64,000 bases of DNA from Casuarina equisetifolia (taxonomy: Eukaryota > Streptophyta > Magnoliopsida > Fagales > Casuarinaceae). Positions within the stretch are counted from its first letter, which is position 1. Each line of letters starts with the position of its first letter. Of this stretch, positions 11,801-23,930 are shown in pieces. The stretch is taken from contig CM052356.1 of NCBI GenBank assembly GCA_028551475.1, positions 27,803,884 to 27,867,883 of the forward strand. Direction: 5' to 3'. A program made the translations under genes and the position numbers. The notes under the pieces were generated by a model that did no database searches, was not told the origin of the DNA, and worked only from the letters and a program-made list of their open reading frames with translations.

Positions 11801-13580
11801 TCTGGACCAAGTGTATGGTCTACCACAAAATCCTCAATCAATTGCTTTCATCAACCATGTGCAATGTACGCAAAACAGCTTTCCTTAAGAAAAGTGATGA
11901 CTGACATGTACTCTTCTTTCTTTGTTACAAAAGATGTTCAAGAAAGAAGAGATCACGACCAAGCGAATGAGGACCTATAATCTAGAGCCTAACAAGACAA
12001 CTTTACGTGAGAAAAGTTGTATTCTTACTTTCTTTGCTAGGAACGGAACAAAAAGAAAAAAGACATAATATACATGCATTAGCTCTCTTGTGTTGCTAGA
12101 TAATTCAGATTCTCCATGTTAAATTGAACAATGTAAGTGTTAAGTACAACAAACGGCAGAAAGACCTCCAATTCTTGTACCAATTGCTAGGACCAAACAC
12201 TAGTTTTAAGAATGCTTTAGCGAAGGAAACATTTAATAACCTGCTGGCTTTGTTTGTCGGCCTCGAATACCCTCGTGGAAAACAAAAACAAAAGGCAAGG
12301 ACGCAATAGCGTTTTAGTCTTATATTATGCTTGGTGGACCTTTTGCGTTTGAGATTCTAGCAATCATTCCTATTGGTGAACACTTCTCGAACAAGAACTA
12401 AGTGGTTGTCTTGTATTTGAGCTTTAACAGATAAAAGTTAGGTCGAGAGTTGAAAATACATCTTGCATCCAAGCACTAACTTTTGTATTACATGAAGTAT
12501 GAGGATTCCAATGAAATCTAGCATTATTTTAAACTAAGTCTTTCTCGGTCTCTCAGTCTGTCTCTCTGGCACACGCCTATCTACACAGATACGCCTACTT
12601 GTAGCCTTGTAGAGCCACATAAAGGTGACAGAAAAAAGCAGAAAGACCCAAGATAATTCGAACTTATACATTGATTGAACATAGACAGACTAAATAGTCA
12701 AAGAGCTGAAAGGTACAAACAAAGCAAAGGATTGATAGGCAATATAAATTGTTTGTGTTGGATACTTTATTCGAACAGCATAATTATTTGAAACTTGTTG
12801 AGTCAATTTTTTATTTATCACTTGAGTAGAACTGAACCATTACAGTCGGCCGAAAGGAGAAAAGGAATATAAGTTTAAATTTCTATTCAATGTGCCAAGT
12901 CCGGAGCTTCATTTTCCTGTTCAGCTCAAATTACTGGACGAGTTCTTTTTTTTATCTCATTCAGAATCTTATAAGAAAATCAACGGTACCTAATATACTT
13001 CTCCATAAAGCCATTAAACATTGTCTTGAGACTACAGTCTTCACATTCCTCTTAAGTTTCCTCTTAACTAGCCAATTGGGCATCTTTTTGAACCATTTTA
13101 CCTTGTTACCAATGTTAATCAATGAGAGAGACACAGATGGACGTCTCCTAACAAACGAGAAGGTTAAAAAAGATGTCCAATTGGAGAAAAGGTTAACTAC
13201 TTTAGGAAAAGTTATCAATACTTACGCCACAATACTCGGTACCTAAATTAAAATATTTGATGAAAAAGTGCTAGAACATTAGTTGAATGACTCCTTTGTT
13301 ATTATATATTAACTTAAAGTTATAGAAAAATTAGTAATTATTCAATATCAAAGTAAAGGTCTTGAATTCGAATTTTAATTTGGTCATCTAACATTATTAT
13401 AATAAAATATTTCACTTGTTGAGGGGAGATACTGGCATATTACTTGAATAATTATGTCCATTTCCTACCAACTTGTAATTCGTGATCTAAAAACAAAGAA
13501 TGTAAAAATCATCCTACAAATAATAGTACTAAACAATAGAATTGTAATTATATTTTTTAATTATAATTATGTAAGGAAGC
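8880..13580. other. Intergenic region without a recognisable gene
   Basis: This holds only short ORFs with no known domain. A GC-richer island spans roughly 10020-10600 and includes a G-box-like CCACGTGA near 10430. It could be an old promoter or gene fragment, but nothing coding was recognised on either strand. The rest is AT-rich. Confidence 0.5.
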
Positions 13581-13612
13581 TTTTTGCTATTTTTCTTTGT
13601 AAGAAGAACATT

Positions 13613-13618
<6 letters not shown>

Positions 13619-13656
<38 letters not shown>
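13619..13656. repeat. (AT)n microsatellite, ~38 bp
   Basis: This is an uninterrupted AT dinucleotide run. It creates spurious Tyr/Ile-repeat ORFs on the plus strand. Confidence 0.95.
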
Positions 13657-13659
<3 letters not shown>

Positions 13660-13830
13660 ATTTATGGCAAGTTAGTTATACAAAGATGAATTACGTTCAC
13701 ATACTACATGTAATGTTTTCCTTACCTTGTATAAGAATAAGCAAATATTTCAAAATTGTAGTGATCTCAAAGGTGTAAAAGCAAATTCGTTACTAGTTTG
13801 AGAAAGGGACAAATTATAAATTTCCTTAAA

Positions 13831-14094
13831 GAATATAAAAAGTAACCATGATAAGAAAAAGACATGTGATTTGGAAAAAATAGAAAGAAAAATCATACTG
13901 AACTTATACCGCTTGTCCAAAAAAAAAAAAAAAGAAATTATACCGTTAAACAGTAGATCTCTTTATGAATATAAAAAGTAACCATAATAAGAAAAAGACA
14001 TGTAATTTGGCAAAAAAAAAAAATCATACTGAACTTCTACTGCTTGTCCAAAAAAAAAAAAGAAATTATACCGTTAAACAGTAGATCTCTTTAT
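13831..14094. repeat. Tandem duplication, two copies of ~130 bp
   Basis: Copy 1 is 13831-13966 and copy 2 is 13967-14094. Both start 'gaatataaaaagtaacca' and end 'cagtagatctctttat', with poly-A tracts of different length inside. Identity is high, so the duplication is fairly recent. Confidence 0.9.
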
Positions 14095-16706
14095 AATTCA
14101 ATTATCAATTAAAAGAAAGAAAAATGTATGAACTTGTGATTTGGGGTCATATTAATTTTAAAATCATTTTCCAAGAGACATTTCCACTACTTAAGATAAT
14201 AGAGTGAAGATCTAAATCAAAAAGATATTAATATAAATAAAAATTGGTGGATTAAATTTTCTTTTCTTTTTGGGTGTCAAGGGAACTTTTAGTGAGCCAA
14301 AAGCCTTTGTTTTACTTGAACAAGCCACCATGATTCTTGCCATAATGATAATTATAGCAGTTGCGAAGGAATGATGTGTATCCCACCCTTCCTTATCGCG
14401 CAAAATCCAAGAAGAGGCGTAAAACTAAGATATCCATTCAAGCATACTTTATTTGCACTTCGAGATAGGTTTAAGAAAACCTAATGATTTCCAGTTATAT
14501 TTCTGATAGATGTTCTTTGGACTGTCAAGAATAAGGACCTTTGTAAAGACAAGTAATACCGGCACCAAGTGGTTGCATCTCCTTGTTGCTTTCTTCTTTC
14601 GCCATACCCTCTTTTGGGTTAGACTAAGCAACACTTCCGGAAAATTTTAAAAGTAGTCACCAGACAGACCTCTCCGTCGCTAATTCATGATGTCAGTGCT
14701 ATCGCAAACAATAGTTGGTAACTTATTCTCGAAGAGCCTCCGGCAGAATAATTCTCAACTAAGCAGCCCCTCAATTTTTCTATTGAGTAGGGCATGTGGT
14801 TCCCAATTCCAATGAGGAGTATAAAGACCTTGCTTAATCTTTACGCCAGATGTTCGATTAGATTGGATTTGTCACCATCGACTGAGACAATAAGGTGGAC
14901 ATTTGTGCCTTTTCTTGTGCTAAACATTTCTTGACTAAACCAAACGAGATAGACGAATGCAGCATGAAGTCGTTATCTTAAGAGTAAATCTAATCCAACT
15001 TTTGACAACTAGCGGATGGATGGATGCCCACAAACGTCAGCTTGGGAGTCGTTGTCTGATCACGCGGCTTCAACACGGAATTTGTTGATCAGGTTTCATG
15101 GACATCGTTCTAATCTTCTAGACTTTACTTTTGAAAATTCATGATGTGCTGCAATATCCAGTCGGCAAAGACTACAGGCACTCAAATCTCCAAAACCCAC
15201 CGGATCAAGCCTTGCACCGATCATAAACACATGTATTTGACTATAAACATTTATTACACATTTCGATGGCTGTTTGGGACAGTGGTCCCCATCATTTTGG
15301 ACATAACGAAGACATAACATGGAAGTTTAGCTAACCCAAAAGTTGGACTATAATGCATAAAATCTATGGGCGAACAGGTAAAAAGTTGGCATCCTTAATC
15401 CTTGAAATGGCCAACAAAGAACCTGGTGAGGTGTTCTTGATTCTTACATTTGCTCCTCTGGAATTCTGCCTCCATCTCCTTATCTTGCAAACTGGAAATC
15501 AATTTAGCATTAATAATACTTTTGCTTATCCTTCTGATTCTGTCTCTCTTGTCTGCTTATCTTGAAAACAGGAAATCAACTTAAGATTAACAGTAAATAG
15601 GTGCCCAGCTGAAAAGATAAGAATTCCAAGAACTAGTCAAACGAGAGCATTAGCCAAAAGTCTTTTGTTATTGAGTGGGGAATTGAACTACGGCGTTCAA
15701 CCACAAATAATGGAGAAATATACCCGCATTCCCATCGGAAGGAATAAAAGCTAATTCTAATCAATAGCATAATCTGCCTTAAGCTTATTAAGTGGAGAGC
15801 CCAACAAATATACAATACTCTACGTTCCTTTTATCTTTTAAATTGAATGTACTACTTATATACTTATTTTCCAATTCAATGCCCATTTATAGAACAAAAC
15901 TCATGAACTATCATTAGAAATCTCCTTTGAAATTAGAAAAGCCAAGTATAGGAATCAATCAACCAAATAATAAATTTTCCTTTTACTCGTCAATTTCATG
16001 ATTTTTGCGCTTGGCTTTTCCATGACCTCAATTTCTGTGCATATTGTAGCTTGTTGAGTTCAAATTAAAAATTTTCAGCTTGAAAATAATTGGGTCTCAT
16101 GTCATCTATCTAAATATTAAAATAATTATTAATTTAGTAACTCCATAACGAAATCCCAAAAAAGTTATTGCTAATTGTTGTGACCAAATAATATGGATTG
16201 TGAAGAAGTAGAATTGTAGTTGGATGGATAACCATGATTTTTAAACCTGATTAATCTAATTGCCAAATTTATGCTACTATCTACGTAAAGTCAATTCATT
16301 TCTTTACAAGTTAATTCTTAATGGAAGGCTTCTATTGCTTGAAAATGTAGGTACTTCTCTATTTTGATATAAAAATTATATCCATAGACTCTGATATAGT
16401 AACCAACGAAAGTCTATAGATACCAAGAATCATCTTAAAAAAGATCATGAGAAAGAATCCAAAGATTTGCATTGATAATTACTTTGCACTATTTTTCCAA
16501 AAACACCTATCATAAAAGTCAAGTTTCCTTTGTCTTTTATTTTTTGGTCACGAAAAAATATTGTTTGTTCACATTGCCATGCTTCTGTAGTTCACATCAT
16601 TCAATCATATATGTCAAAAGTATTGCCTAAATTTGGATGATTTGAAACCTCTCGCCTTACTTCTTTGGGAGTTTTAAAAAAAGAAGCGCCTCAACTTTAT
16701 TATCTA

Positions 16707-16764
16707 GTGTCACAATTAAGTGACCTTTAGTTAATATTTTGTGTCACAATTAAGTGACCTTTAG
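16707..16764. repeat. 34-bp direct repeat, two copies
   Basis: A 24-bp block, 'gtgtcacaattaag' followed by 'tgacctttag', occurs at 16707 and again at 16741, separated by 10 bp. It reads as a simple tandem duplication. Confidence 0.85.
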
Positions 16765-17091
16765 GGACTTGCCGTAAAAGAGTTCAAATTGCTAAAAGAA
16801 ATATATATATATCCATTCCCGAAATATAGGATCTATCAAAGTCCAAACAAATCTGTCATTCAATCTTATAGTTGTACTAATGCACAGAATCTTATAGGCC
16901 ACGTCACTGAACAGTAATAAACATGTCATGTCGCCTACTCTGATTTTTAGTATTCCCCAAGACCAATTGCACCTGATGGGATTCCCTAATCTCTTTGCAA
17001 ACAAAGTGCCCTGATTTTTCTTTGTTCCAGGCTTTTATGAATCAGGACGCCATGGTTGGCTATCCTAGCCACCTACCCTTTCAAGCTATCC

Positions 17092-17118
17092 CACCATGGA
17101 GGTTGAACCTCCATGGTG
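17092..17118. repeat. Perfect 27-bp palindrome (13-bp arms, 1-nt centre)
   Basis: The arms CACCATGGAGGTT and AACCTCCATGGTG are exact reverse complements around a single G. Each arm contains an NcoI-like CCATGG. The arms lie in a GC-richer patch (about 17030-17150) within AT-rich DNA. Confidence 0.9.
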
Positions 17119-18899
17119 ACGCAGAGGAAGGGGGAGAGGAGAGAGAAGCTTCAATGAAAAGACAAGATTTCGTTTGAAAATAAATAGAAATGCTAATTAA
17201 GCTCTTGAATTCACACGAAGTCATAACCAGGGTTTAATATCTAAAACTTGAAATTAGATTCTTAAAATCCAAATGATTCAAAAAACTACCAATGTTAGGT
17301 ATATGTTTTCTTCCATTTAAAAGGGGAATAAAGTTTGTGATCCCCTTTTCCAGCTGTTGGACCAACTTGATGTCTAACTTGCACGATAAATCTTGTGGTT
17401 TGATGGCAGGGTAGTTCATGAGTTAGGATTAGATATTTTTAGCTCTAGATTGAGAGTTTATCTTTCAAGCCTAATTTATAAGCAAAGAACGGATCTACCT
17501 ACCTTTGTCCCCTTCTATACGTTTAAAAGCGTGTTATAGTAAGTTTCTTAAAGGAATATTCTAGGATTGCATAATTTTGAAATCCTTTTCAAAGAAGGCC
17601 CAATGATAGGTATGTTTCTTTCAATCTCATTCTTTTCGAATATTTTATACAATATTATCAAGAAAAGACGAACCATACGTGCCTCAAATTTTAATTTTTT
17701 TATAAAGTCTAGGTCTAAGTTGAAGTTCGCAACATCATGATAGAAAAAACACTTGAAATCATGGAAACTTCTATTTTGTAATAAAATAAAGATTGGGAAA
17801 ACCAACAAGTGTGTGAAAAATAGTTTTATATTCTGTGATAATCTCTGTATAATAGAAATCCTGAACTTATAAACTTTTGCCCTATTCTAAGTAAGGAATA
17901 CAACTTAATTACAAGGGTTTGTAATGAACATATTGCAAGAAATATCACAAATTATAATGGAAATATATTGTCAAATCTTCACATTCATTAACATATTTCA
18001 TGATAATTTCTTCTAATTCTCATTCATTTTTTCGTATGTCTATTGCACAGCCCCAGAAAACCTCCATATCATTCATAAAAGCTTGTTTTTATGGGATTGA
18101 AACCACTACAGGCTGGGAGTCTACACAAGAATCCGAAGATACAGACTTGGATTCACAAGATGTTTGGGCTTTCCTTTCACCTTTGGTGATGAAGGCTGCA
18201 TCGGTCCTTTTTATGAAGAGGAGGGGCTTCCCCTTAGAGTTTGTTTGCCAACAATAACTCTCGCAAGCTGGCTGCTATGGAGTGACTTGAGTGGCAGCCA
18301 TGTGGTGGACAGTCGATAGCCAGTTCCTAAGGAGGGAAACAAGTCATCTGTAACACTAAAGCTGGCTTGCCATTCTAAGGCAAGTTGTAATAGAGAGAAG
18401 GAAGCTGTGGCATGAGAGATACTGGTGGGGAAGGTGACACATGATTGTTTGGCTAGAGAACAAATTAAAAATTTCAAATAAGAAAAAGATGCACTATAAC
18501 TCAAATGTTAATGTTAAAAGAAATTTCTCTTATTGGGATTACAAAGAGAGCCTACAGGGTACCTAGTAATAGACACCATTGTCAACTCTATGAAAGCCCA
18601 CTTGGATCCACCCCTCCACAACAACAATCCCCTTCCCCTTGGCTTGAGCTAGGTGATGTCTTATGCAGGCTTGAGATAGGTGTGAAAACCTTGAGTTTAT
18701 CCATGTTGAACAACACAAAATCTTACCTAGCTTACATTAGGCCTCCACGTTTGATGGTCCAACTGTGGGCATTGGAAGTCTATGAGGACTTATACGATTG
18801 GATAGGATGCTGATGTCTAGAAAATTTTATAGATATATAGATATACAGATATAAAAGGTGTGAAAAAATCCTAAAAGTGAAGAAGAAAACCAAAATGAA

Positions 18900-20100
18900 C
18901 AAGAAACCCAGATATTAGACAAAATTATAAGGCAATGACTATACTTTATTGCTCACAACGTGCTATTGAGAAAAATAGGGTTTCTATTAATGAAATGGCC
19001 CAACAAGTTTGGAGAGAACTTAACTTTTTCATGAGGGAACTACCAAAGTAAAACAATCTAAGATTTTAGGATTTGTGCATGATTATGAATTATTTCAAAT
19101 CGAATCTTTTGAATCTGTTTGTAATATGTTTACATGCTTTAATAACATAATTTTTTAAATAAAGTTGCTAGGAAAGTCATGCAACAATGCTGAATTAGTT
19201 AACAAATTTTTAAATTGTCTTCCTGAATGGGATGCAACGAAGATAGCGACTAATGAGGCAAAAGATTTTGATACATTACCGCTGGAAGAGTCTTTAGGAT
19301 CCCTTAAAACATATGAAATGCAGCTTGTTAGGAGAGAAAAGCAGAAAGAAGAAAATAAACAAAAGAAATCTATAGCATTTAAGGCAAACATTGAATTTAA
19401 TGTAGATGAATTTTGAAAATAGTGGGGATAAGTTTGCTATGCTTGGTAGAAGGCTTAGAGACGAAACAAAATGCAAGTGCTTCAAAAAGGGATGACTCAC
19501 TTAATGATGTTTGTTGCAAATGCAGGAAGCTAGGCGATTTCTGGTAATTGCCCATATCAAAGCCGGAAGGATAAAAAATGTGACTTTAACAAAAGAAGAA
19601 AAACATGTTGGCACCATAGGATATGGAGGTTTCCCTTTCAGATGACGAAGAGGTGCACAATAAAAACCTAAAAAGATTGATGAGGCCTTTGTATAAATGC
19701 AATGCAATACAAGTCGAACCAATTTGAAAGGAGTGAAGATTGGATATTGGTATCTAGACCAAAAACCCAATCTGTAACGGGAACAAAATGAGTTTTCTGC
19801 TTAATCAAGGTTTTAGGAATAGAAAAGTTGACACCACTTTTTTTGTAAAATGCGTAGATCATGCATTGCTAATTGTGCAAAATTACGTAGATAAAATCAT
19901 TTTCGATGCTACTAATAAGCTTCCTTGTAAACAATTTTCTAATTTGATGAGCAATGAATTTGAAATGAGCATAATGAGGAAGCTGACCTAATTCTTTGGG
20001 CTGCAAATTAAGCAAAAAGAAGATAAAATTTTCACCAACCACGAGAAGTTTGTCGCCGATTTGTAATGAAGTTCAATTTCGAAGAAGCAAAGCATGAAGT
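18900..20100 (+). mobile_element. Ty1/copia retroelement fossil (gag and reverse transcriptase parts)
   Basis: The left part (about 18920-19416) reads like copia gag of the UBN2 type, including the typical DTLPLEESLGSLKTYEM stretch and a Lys-rich tail. The right part (about 19770-20070) reads like the copia reverse transcriptase core, with matches to the FLLNQGF, VDTTFF and FEMSIMRKL stretches. The region normally lying between them, including integrase, is not seen. The element is broken in several places and no paired LTRs were found, so it is an old, inactive copy. Confidence 0.75.
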
Positions 20101-21424
20101 TCATGTTTCTGCCTTAACAATAAACTACTTCAAATGGAAAATGCCCAATTCTTCTCCGCCATCTGAGTCCGGAAGACACTCGTCGCACATCTTAACTCCA
20201 CCGAACTCCGTGCCAGTACTTTATTAGACCTTAGCCTCACATAGACTTACCTGGAAGGCCCATAGTCTCTAGGTCATCCTGCTTAGCCATATCCATCTAC
20301 AACTCCAGTTAATAGAATCTAGTGGGGCCTAAAATCCTAGATGGACCTTTTTCTGGGACAAGACCGGAAACCACTTCTCTTCCCCTCTTAGAAAAGATTC
20401 TGTAGAGTTAACGAGTCTTAAGCACTACCACATGTACGTCTGCTCTTGAGCTTTTTACGCCAAGCAATCCAACTCGCAACGATGCCCTCCACCATGCTCG
20501 CCTATTTCAATCTATTCCTACTCTATATTGCTCGAGATGTGCCTCCAAAAAAGTTATTGGCCTTTGCTAGCTCCCGATTATCACTTTGGCTTTTCACACT
20601 TCTGAATGGGCAGAAGGGCTTACGCTCTTTGCGCTTCTTTTCGATTAAAAAAGACTCTTGAAAGTAGTTTATTTGATTTTTCATTTATTTCTAATTATTC
20701 TTGAAAATACTACGTTACAAGATAGAAAAAGTCGGGAGATTAATTACTAAAAGCCTAAGGATTGTTTGGCAAAATGAATGGGTAGGCATCTCATTACGGC
20801 CATTATAACCAAAATCACGTCGATATGTTATCGACTATAGTTTCAACTAATGATGTGACAAGCGTCGGAGTACGAAATATACTTCTTATGACAACTAGGT
20901 TTTTCTGTAATGAATGTTGTCGCATCGTCACAAATTCATGCACTGTTTGAAACAGTGGTTCCTTCGCTGTCAGGGTAGGTTCGCCGCTGAAGATCTAAAT
21001 GAGAGCTGGGTCGGTGTTGGTTGTCATTCCATTACTGTCGGCAACGTAGCTTTTGCCTCAAATGTTTGGCGGGAAGCTTTCCTTCTGCGGCAGTGCCAAC
21101 AAGGAGAAGCAAGAATGATGCTTTCGACGTCATTTGTTGAAATCCTTTCAGCTACAGATGGCTACAACGTTTTCTTTGTCGCCGTAGTGGTTTTTTATTT
21201 TACGGACCTCTTCTGTGTTTTTACTCACTTTAAATGTAATGTCAAGTATTTTTTAGTTAATATTTCCTTTTAACAGTCTTTAACCTCAAAAGATGAAAAG
21301 GAAGGAGAAAAAATTGAAACGAAAAAAGAAATTGCTCCTTGTCTTTCAATTATTTATAAAAGAATGATTCATCTTAATTTCAGTAACTAACGTCCCAACT
21401 AATTTTTTTAAAGGAAAGTACTAG
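20101..21424. other. Intergenic, no recognised gene
   Basis: A 119-codon plus-strand ORF at 20914-21273 has a locally higher GC content but no domain I can name. The motif 'acttcttatgacaactagg' at ~20880 is a short copy of a core repeated in the cluster that follows. Confidence 0.45.
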
Positions 21425-22525
21425 AGTTTTTTGAAAGATATTTGCATGAAAGTATAATGCTTTCACATCCTAGGGTGGAGAACTCCTTATTCCTTCTTAT
21501 GACAACTAGGAATATAAATAAAATGCTGTGGATTTAACTGAACAAAATTTTTGTGTAGAACTTATAAAGTCTATTGATTTGTCCTAAACCCTAGAAACTT
21601 TTCAAAAAGTATTGGAAAGAAAAATATCATGCTTTTTTTTAACCCTGCTAGTGATAACCAAGACTAGATATAGTACAAATGCAAACAACAATGAATTTTC
21701 AATACTATTTTAATAAATGAAACTAGAAAAGATAATTAATTACTAATTCAATGATAAGTTAGTAAAGATTAAGACTAAAAGGTTTTAGGTCTAATATTCA
21801 AGTACGTGAGTTGAGTGTGTGTATAATAAAAAAAAATTACCAAACCTCTAATCAATTGGAGGTGGGTGATGAAAACTTCTTGGTTTCAAATTTGACACAA
21901 AGTGTGTAAATAATTAAAAAAAAACTAATAATATTTACACTTATCGGTTTATCAATTGAAATAGACGGACTTCATACACCTTTCCACATCTGAAGCCTCC
22001 CTAGTCAAGTTCACGTGTTCTTCATGGAACGAGTTTAGGTCAAGTTATTTTAACAATTCTTTTTTCTTTCTCTAGTTAATTATTTTTTTAAATCGCCAAA
22101 CGTGTTCCTCGTCTTTTATTTAATACCGTGTTTGTTACTTGAATGATAATAGATTCTCCTGACACAAACTAAAGTCGTCGTCATCTTTGATGTGTTTCTC
22201 ACACCGCATTCCAAATTCACTAGGGCTTTGTGTTCAAGCTTTAGTAAACAATGGTGGGTAACATGTGTTCTTTCATGACCACTTATTAAAAGTAGAAAAT
22301 AATAATAATTGAAACGGCTCGTCGTTGTAAAACGTTTTCCACTACTGTGGTCCAAATCTTTTATAGAAAGGTTGAATACAGTCTTCTCCCTGAATTCAAA
22401 GTGGAGCGCAAACCAAGGTCCATGACATCGTAGCACCAGAAAGTCTTTGTGGCAGAGAAGCTTTGAGAAGTTTACTCCCACCAACCGCTGTTAAAACTCA
22501 AAACTTCTGTGTCGGTCTTTGTGAC
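21425..22525 (-). repeat. Left arm of a ~1 kb inverted repeat
   Basis: The reverse complement of this stretch aligns with 25560-26585 over nearly its whole length, with small gaps. Shared landmarks, read from the inner edge outward, are 'gctacgatgtcatgga', 'tattcaacctttc', 'aaccgtttcaatta', 'tgaaaagt' and 'catcctaggatgtgaaag'-like blocks. Divergence is moderate. The innermost ~400 bp also preserve a weakly similar translated stretch around FNLS-KD and RFTT-RFNY in both arms. The arm may come from a non-autonomous DNA transposon or an inverted duplication of host sequence. Confidence 0.75.
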
Positions 22526-22568
22526 CCCATTTTTTTCTTTTAACCATTTTGACTACAGGAAAAAAAGA

Positions 22569-22581
22569 GGGGGGGGGGGGG
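22569..22581 (+). repeat. Poly-G tract (13 G)
   Basis: This is a homopolymeric G run directly after an A-rich stretch and just inside the left inverted-repeat arm. Long G runs are rare in AT-rich plant intergenic DNA. Confidence 0.9.
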
Positions 22582-23182
22582 TAAATTTGCTTTTGATAAA
22601 AGAAAATATTCCTTAATTCTTGTTTCCAAAATATCACGAGTTCCCGGCGCCTTCTTGATGCAGCGTTGCAAAATCCGTCTTGCCATTCCTGTTTGTGATT
22701 ATTCTATTCCAAACCAGTGAAATGAGTCAGTCATTTGAATCATACAAAAAGAAGGTCATCAACAGTGCATACTTTTGATCAATGGATTAGGTTCAAGTCA
22801 GTTCAAGAACATTTTGGAAGGGTCTTGAAAGCAAATCCAAGAAGCCAAGTGGAATGCCTTTAGAGGTAGAAGGTGGTGAATTTGGAGCATTAAACTAGTG
22901 AGATACCTGAAAAGAAGTAGTTTTCTCTGCACAAGATGGAACTAAGGTAGCTTGGGACCAAAGAGGTCCCAAGTTTGAGATACTAAAATACCCCACCTCC
23001 TTTGTTAATGGGAAAAACATTCTGACATCCTTATATTATGATTTAGTTGATCCATCAAATAACATACATATTGATTTAACTATTAAAGTTCTCTTATCAT
23101 AAGCTCTACGTATCTATACAATTCTAACTTTAACATGAGTATTACTTTTAATTTAATAAGAAAATTATCATGCTCAACTTGT

Positions 23183-23520
23183 TTGTATCTCAAGAAGCCT
23201 TGGAAAAATATTTGTATAAAAATGTCTTGACATCACAAGATGGGAAATGGAATGTCCATTCATATGATGTGATGGCATGACAATTTCCTTACCGATACTT
23301 TTTGAAAAGTCTTTAGAGACGAGGCCAGTTTAGTCAAGCATAGCACTTTTTAGGGTATAATTCTCCACGACAATTTTGCTAAGCTAAATTCCTAGTATTT
23401 TATATATATTCCTAGTTATCATAGGAGGGAATGAGGAATTTCTAATCATAGGATGTGAAAGCATAGACAAGTTGAGAATAGTAATCTTTTATTAACTTAT
23501 ATTATTACTCATGCAACAAT
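23183..23520 (+). repeat. MITE-like repeat related to the inverted-repeat arms
   Basis: The sequence from about 23255 to 23520 is a direct relative of 26340-26640, sharing 'tttttgaaaagtct', 'cataggatgtgaaagcata', 'agacaagttgagaa' and 'actcatg'. At 23183-23220 the beginning matches the same family in the opposite orientation ('tcaagaagcc' and 'aaatatttgtataaaaatgt'). The copy lacks ~60 bp present in the right arm. The pattern is that of a nested short-element family. Confidence 0.65.
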
Positions 23521-23539
23521 TAGCCTTATAGAGTCATAT

Positions 23540-23930
23540 AGAGCTTAATAAGAAAACTTTAATAGTTGAAGAGACAATAGATGTAGTACTTGATGAATAA
23601 ACTAAGTCACAACTTGGGGAAGTGGAGTTAATAAATGAAGGAAAAAATATCTCAATAACATAAGAGACACAAACTGATCCAGTACCTATTCAGAAGACGC
23701 AAGAGGAAAGAGAATACAACTTTCCTTGCATTAGAAGTAAAGTAAATCAGACTACAATTCCTGCACAGTAAGTTGGGAACCAAACCACTCTCAACAACAC
23801 GTGAATCCGTGGCTTTTTTTTGTCGAAAATGAGCCAAAGGAAATAGAAAAAAGCTTTAAAAATGAAACTTGAATTCTTGTCATGCAAAAAGAGTTGAATC
23901 AGTTTGAAAAACGTCAAGTTTAGAATTTAG
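23540..23930 (+). mobile_element. Ty1/copia fossil fragment (linker before reverse transcriptase)
   Basis: The region ends in a stretch like the copia polyprotein just upstream of the reverse transcriptase, with recognisable NEPKEIEKSFKNE and VMQKELNQFEKRQV parts. It lies between the arms of the inverted repeat. It is short, broken in several places and has no LTRs, so it is an old remnant of the same broad copia group as the piece at 18.9-20.1 kb. Confidence 0.6.

Larger units (their letters stand above)
14095..18880. other. AT-rich intergenic region
   Basis: No gene is supported here. Short ORFs at 15353-15565, 18000-18257 and 18505-18813 have no recognisable domain. Small repeats and a palindrome are listed separately. 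Confidence 0.5.

Noticed and set aside
13454-13778. Two ORFs with long Tyr/Ile repeats
   Set aside because: They are produced by the (AT)n microsatellite.
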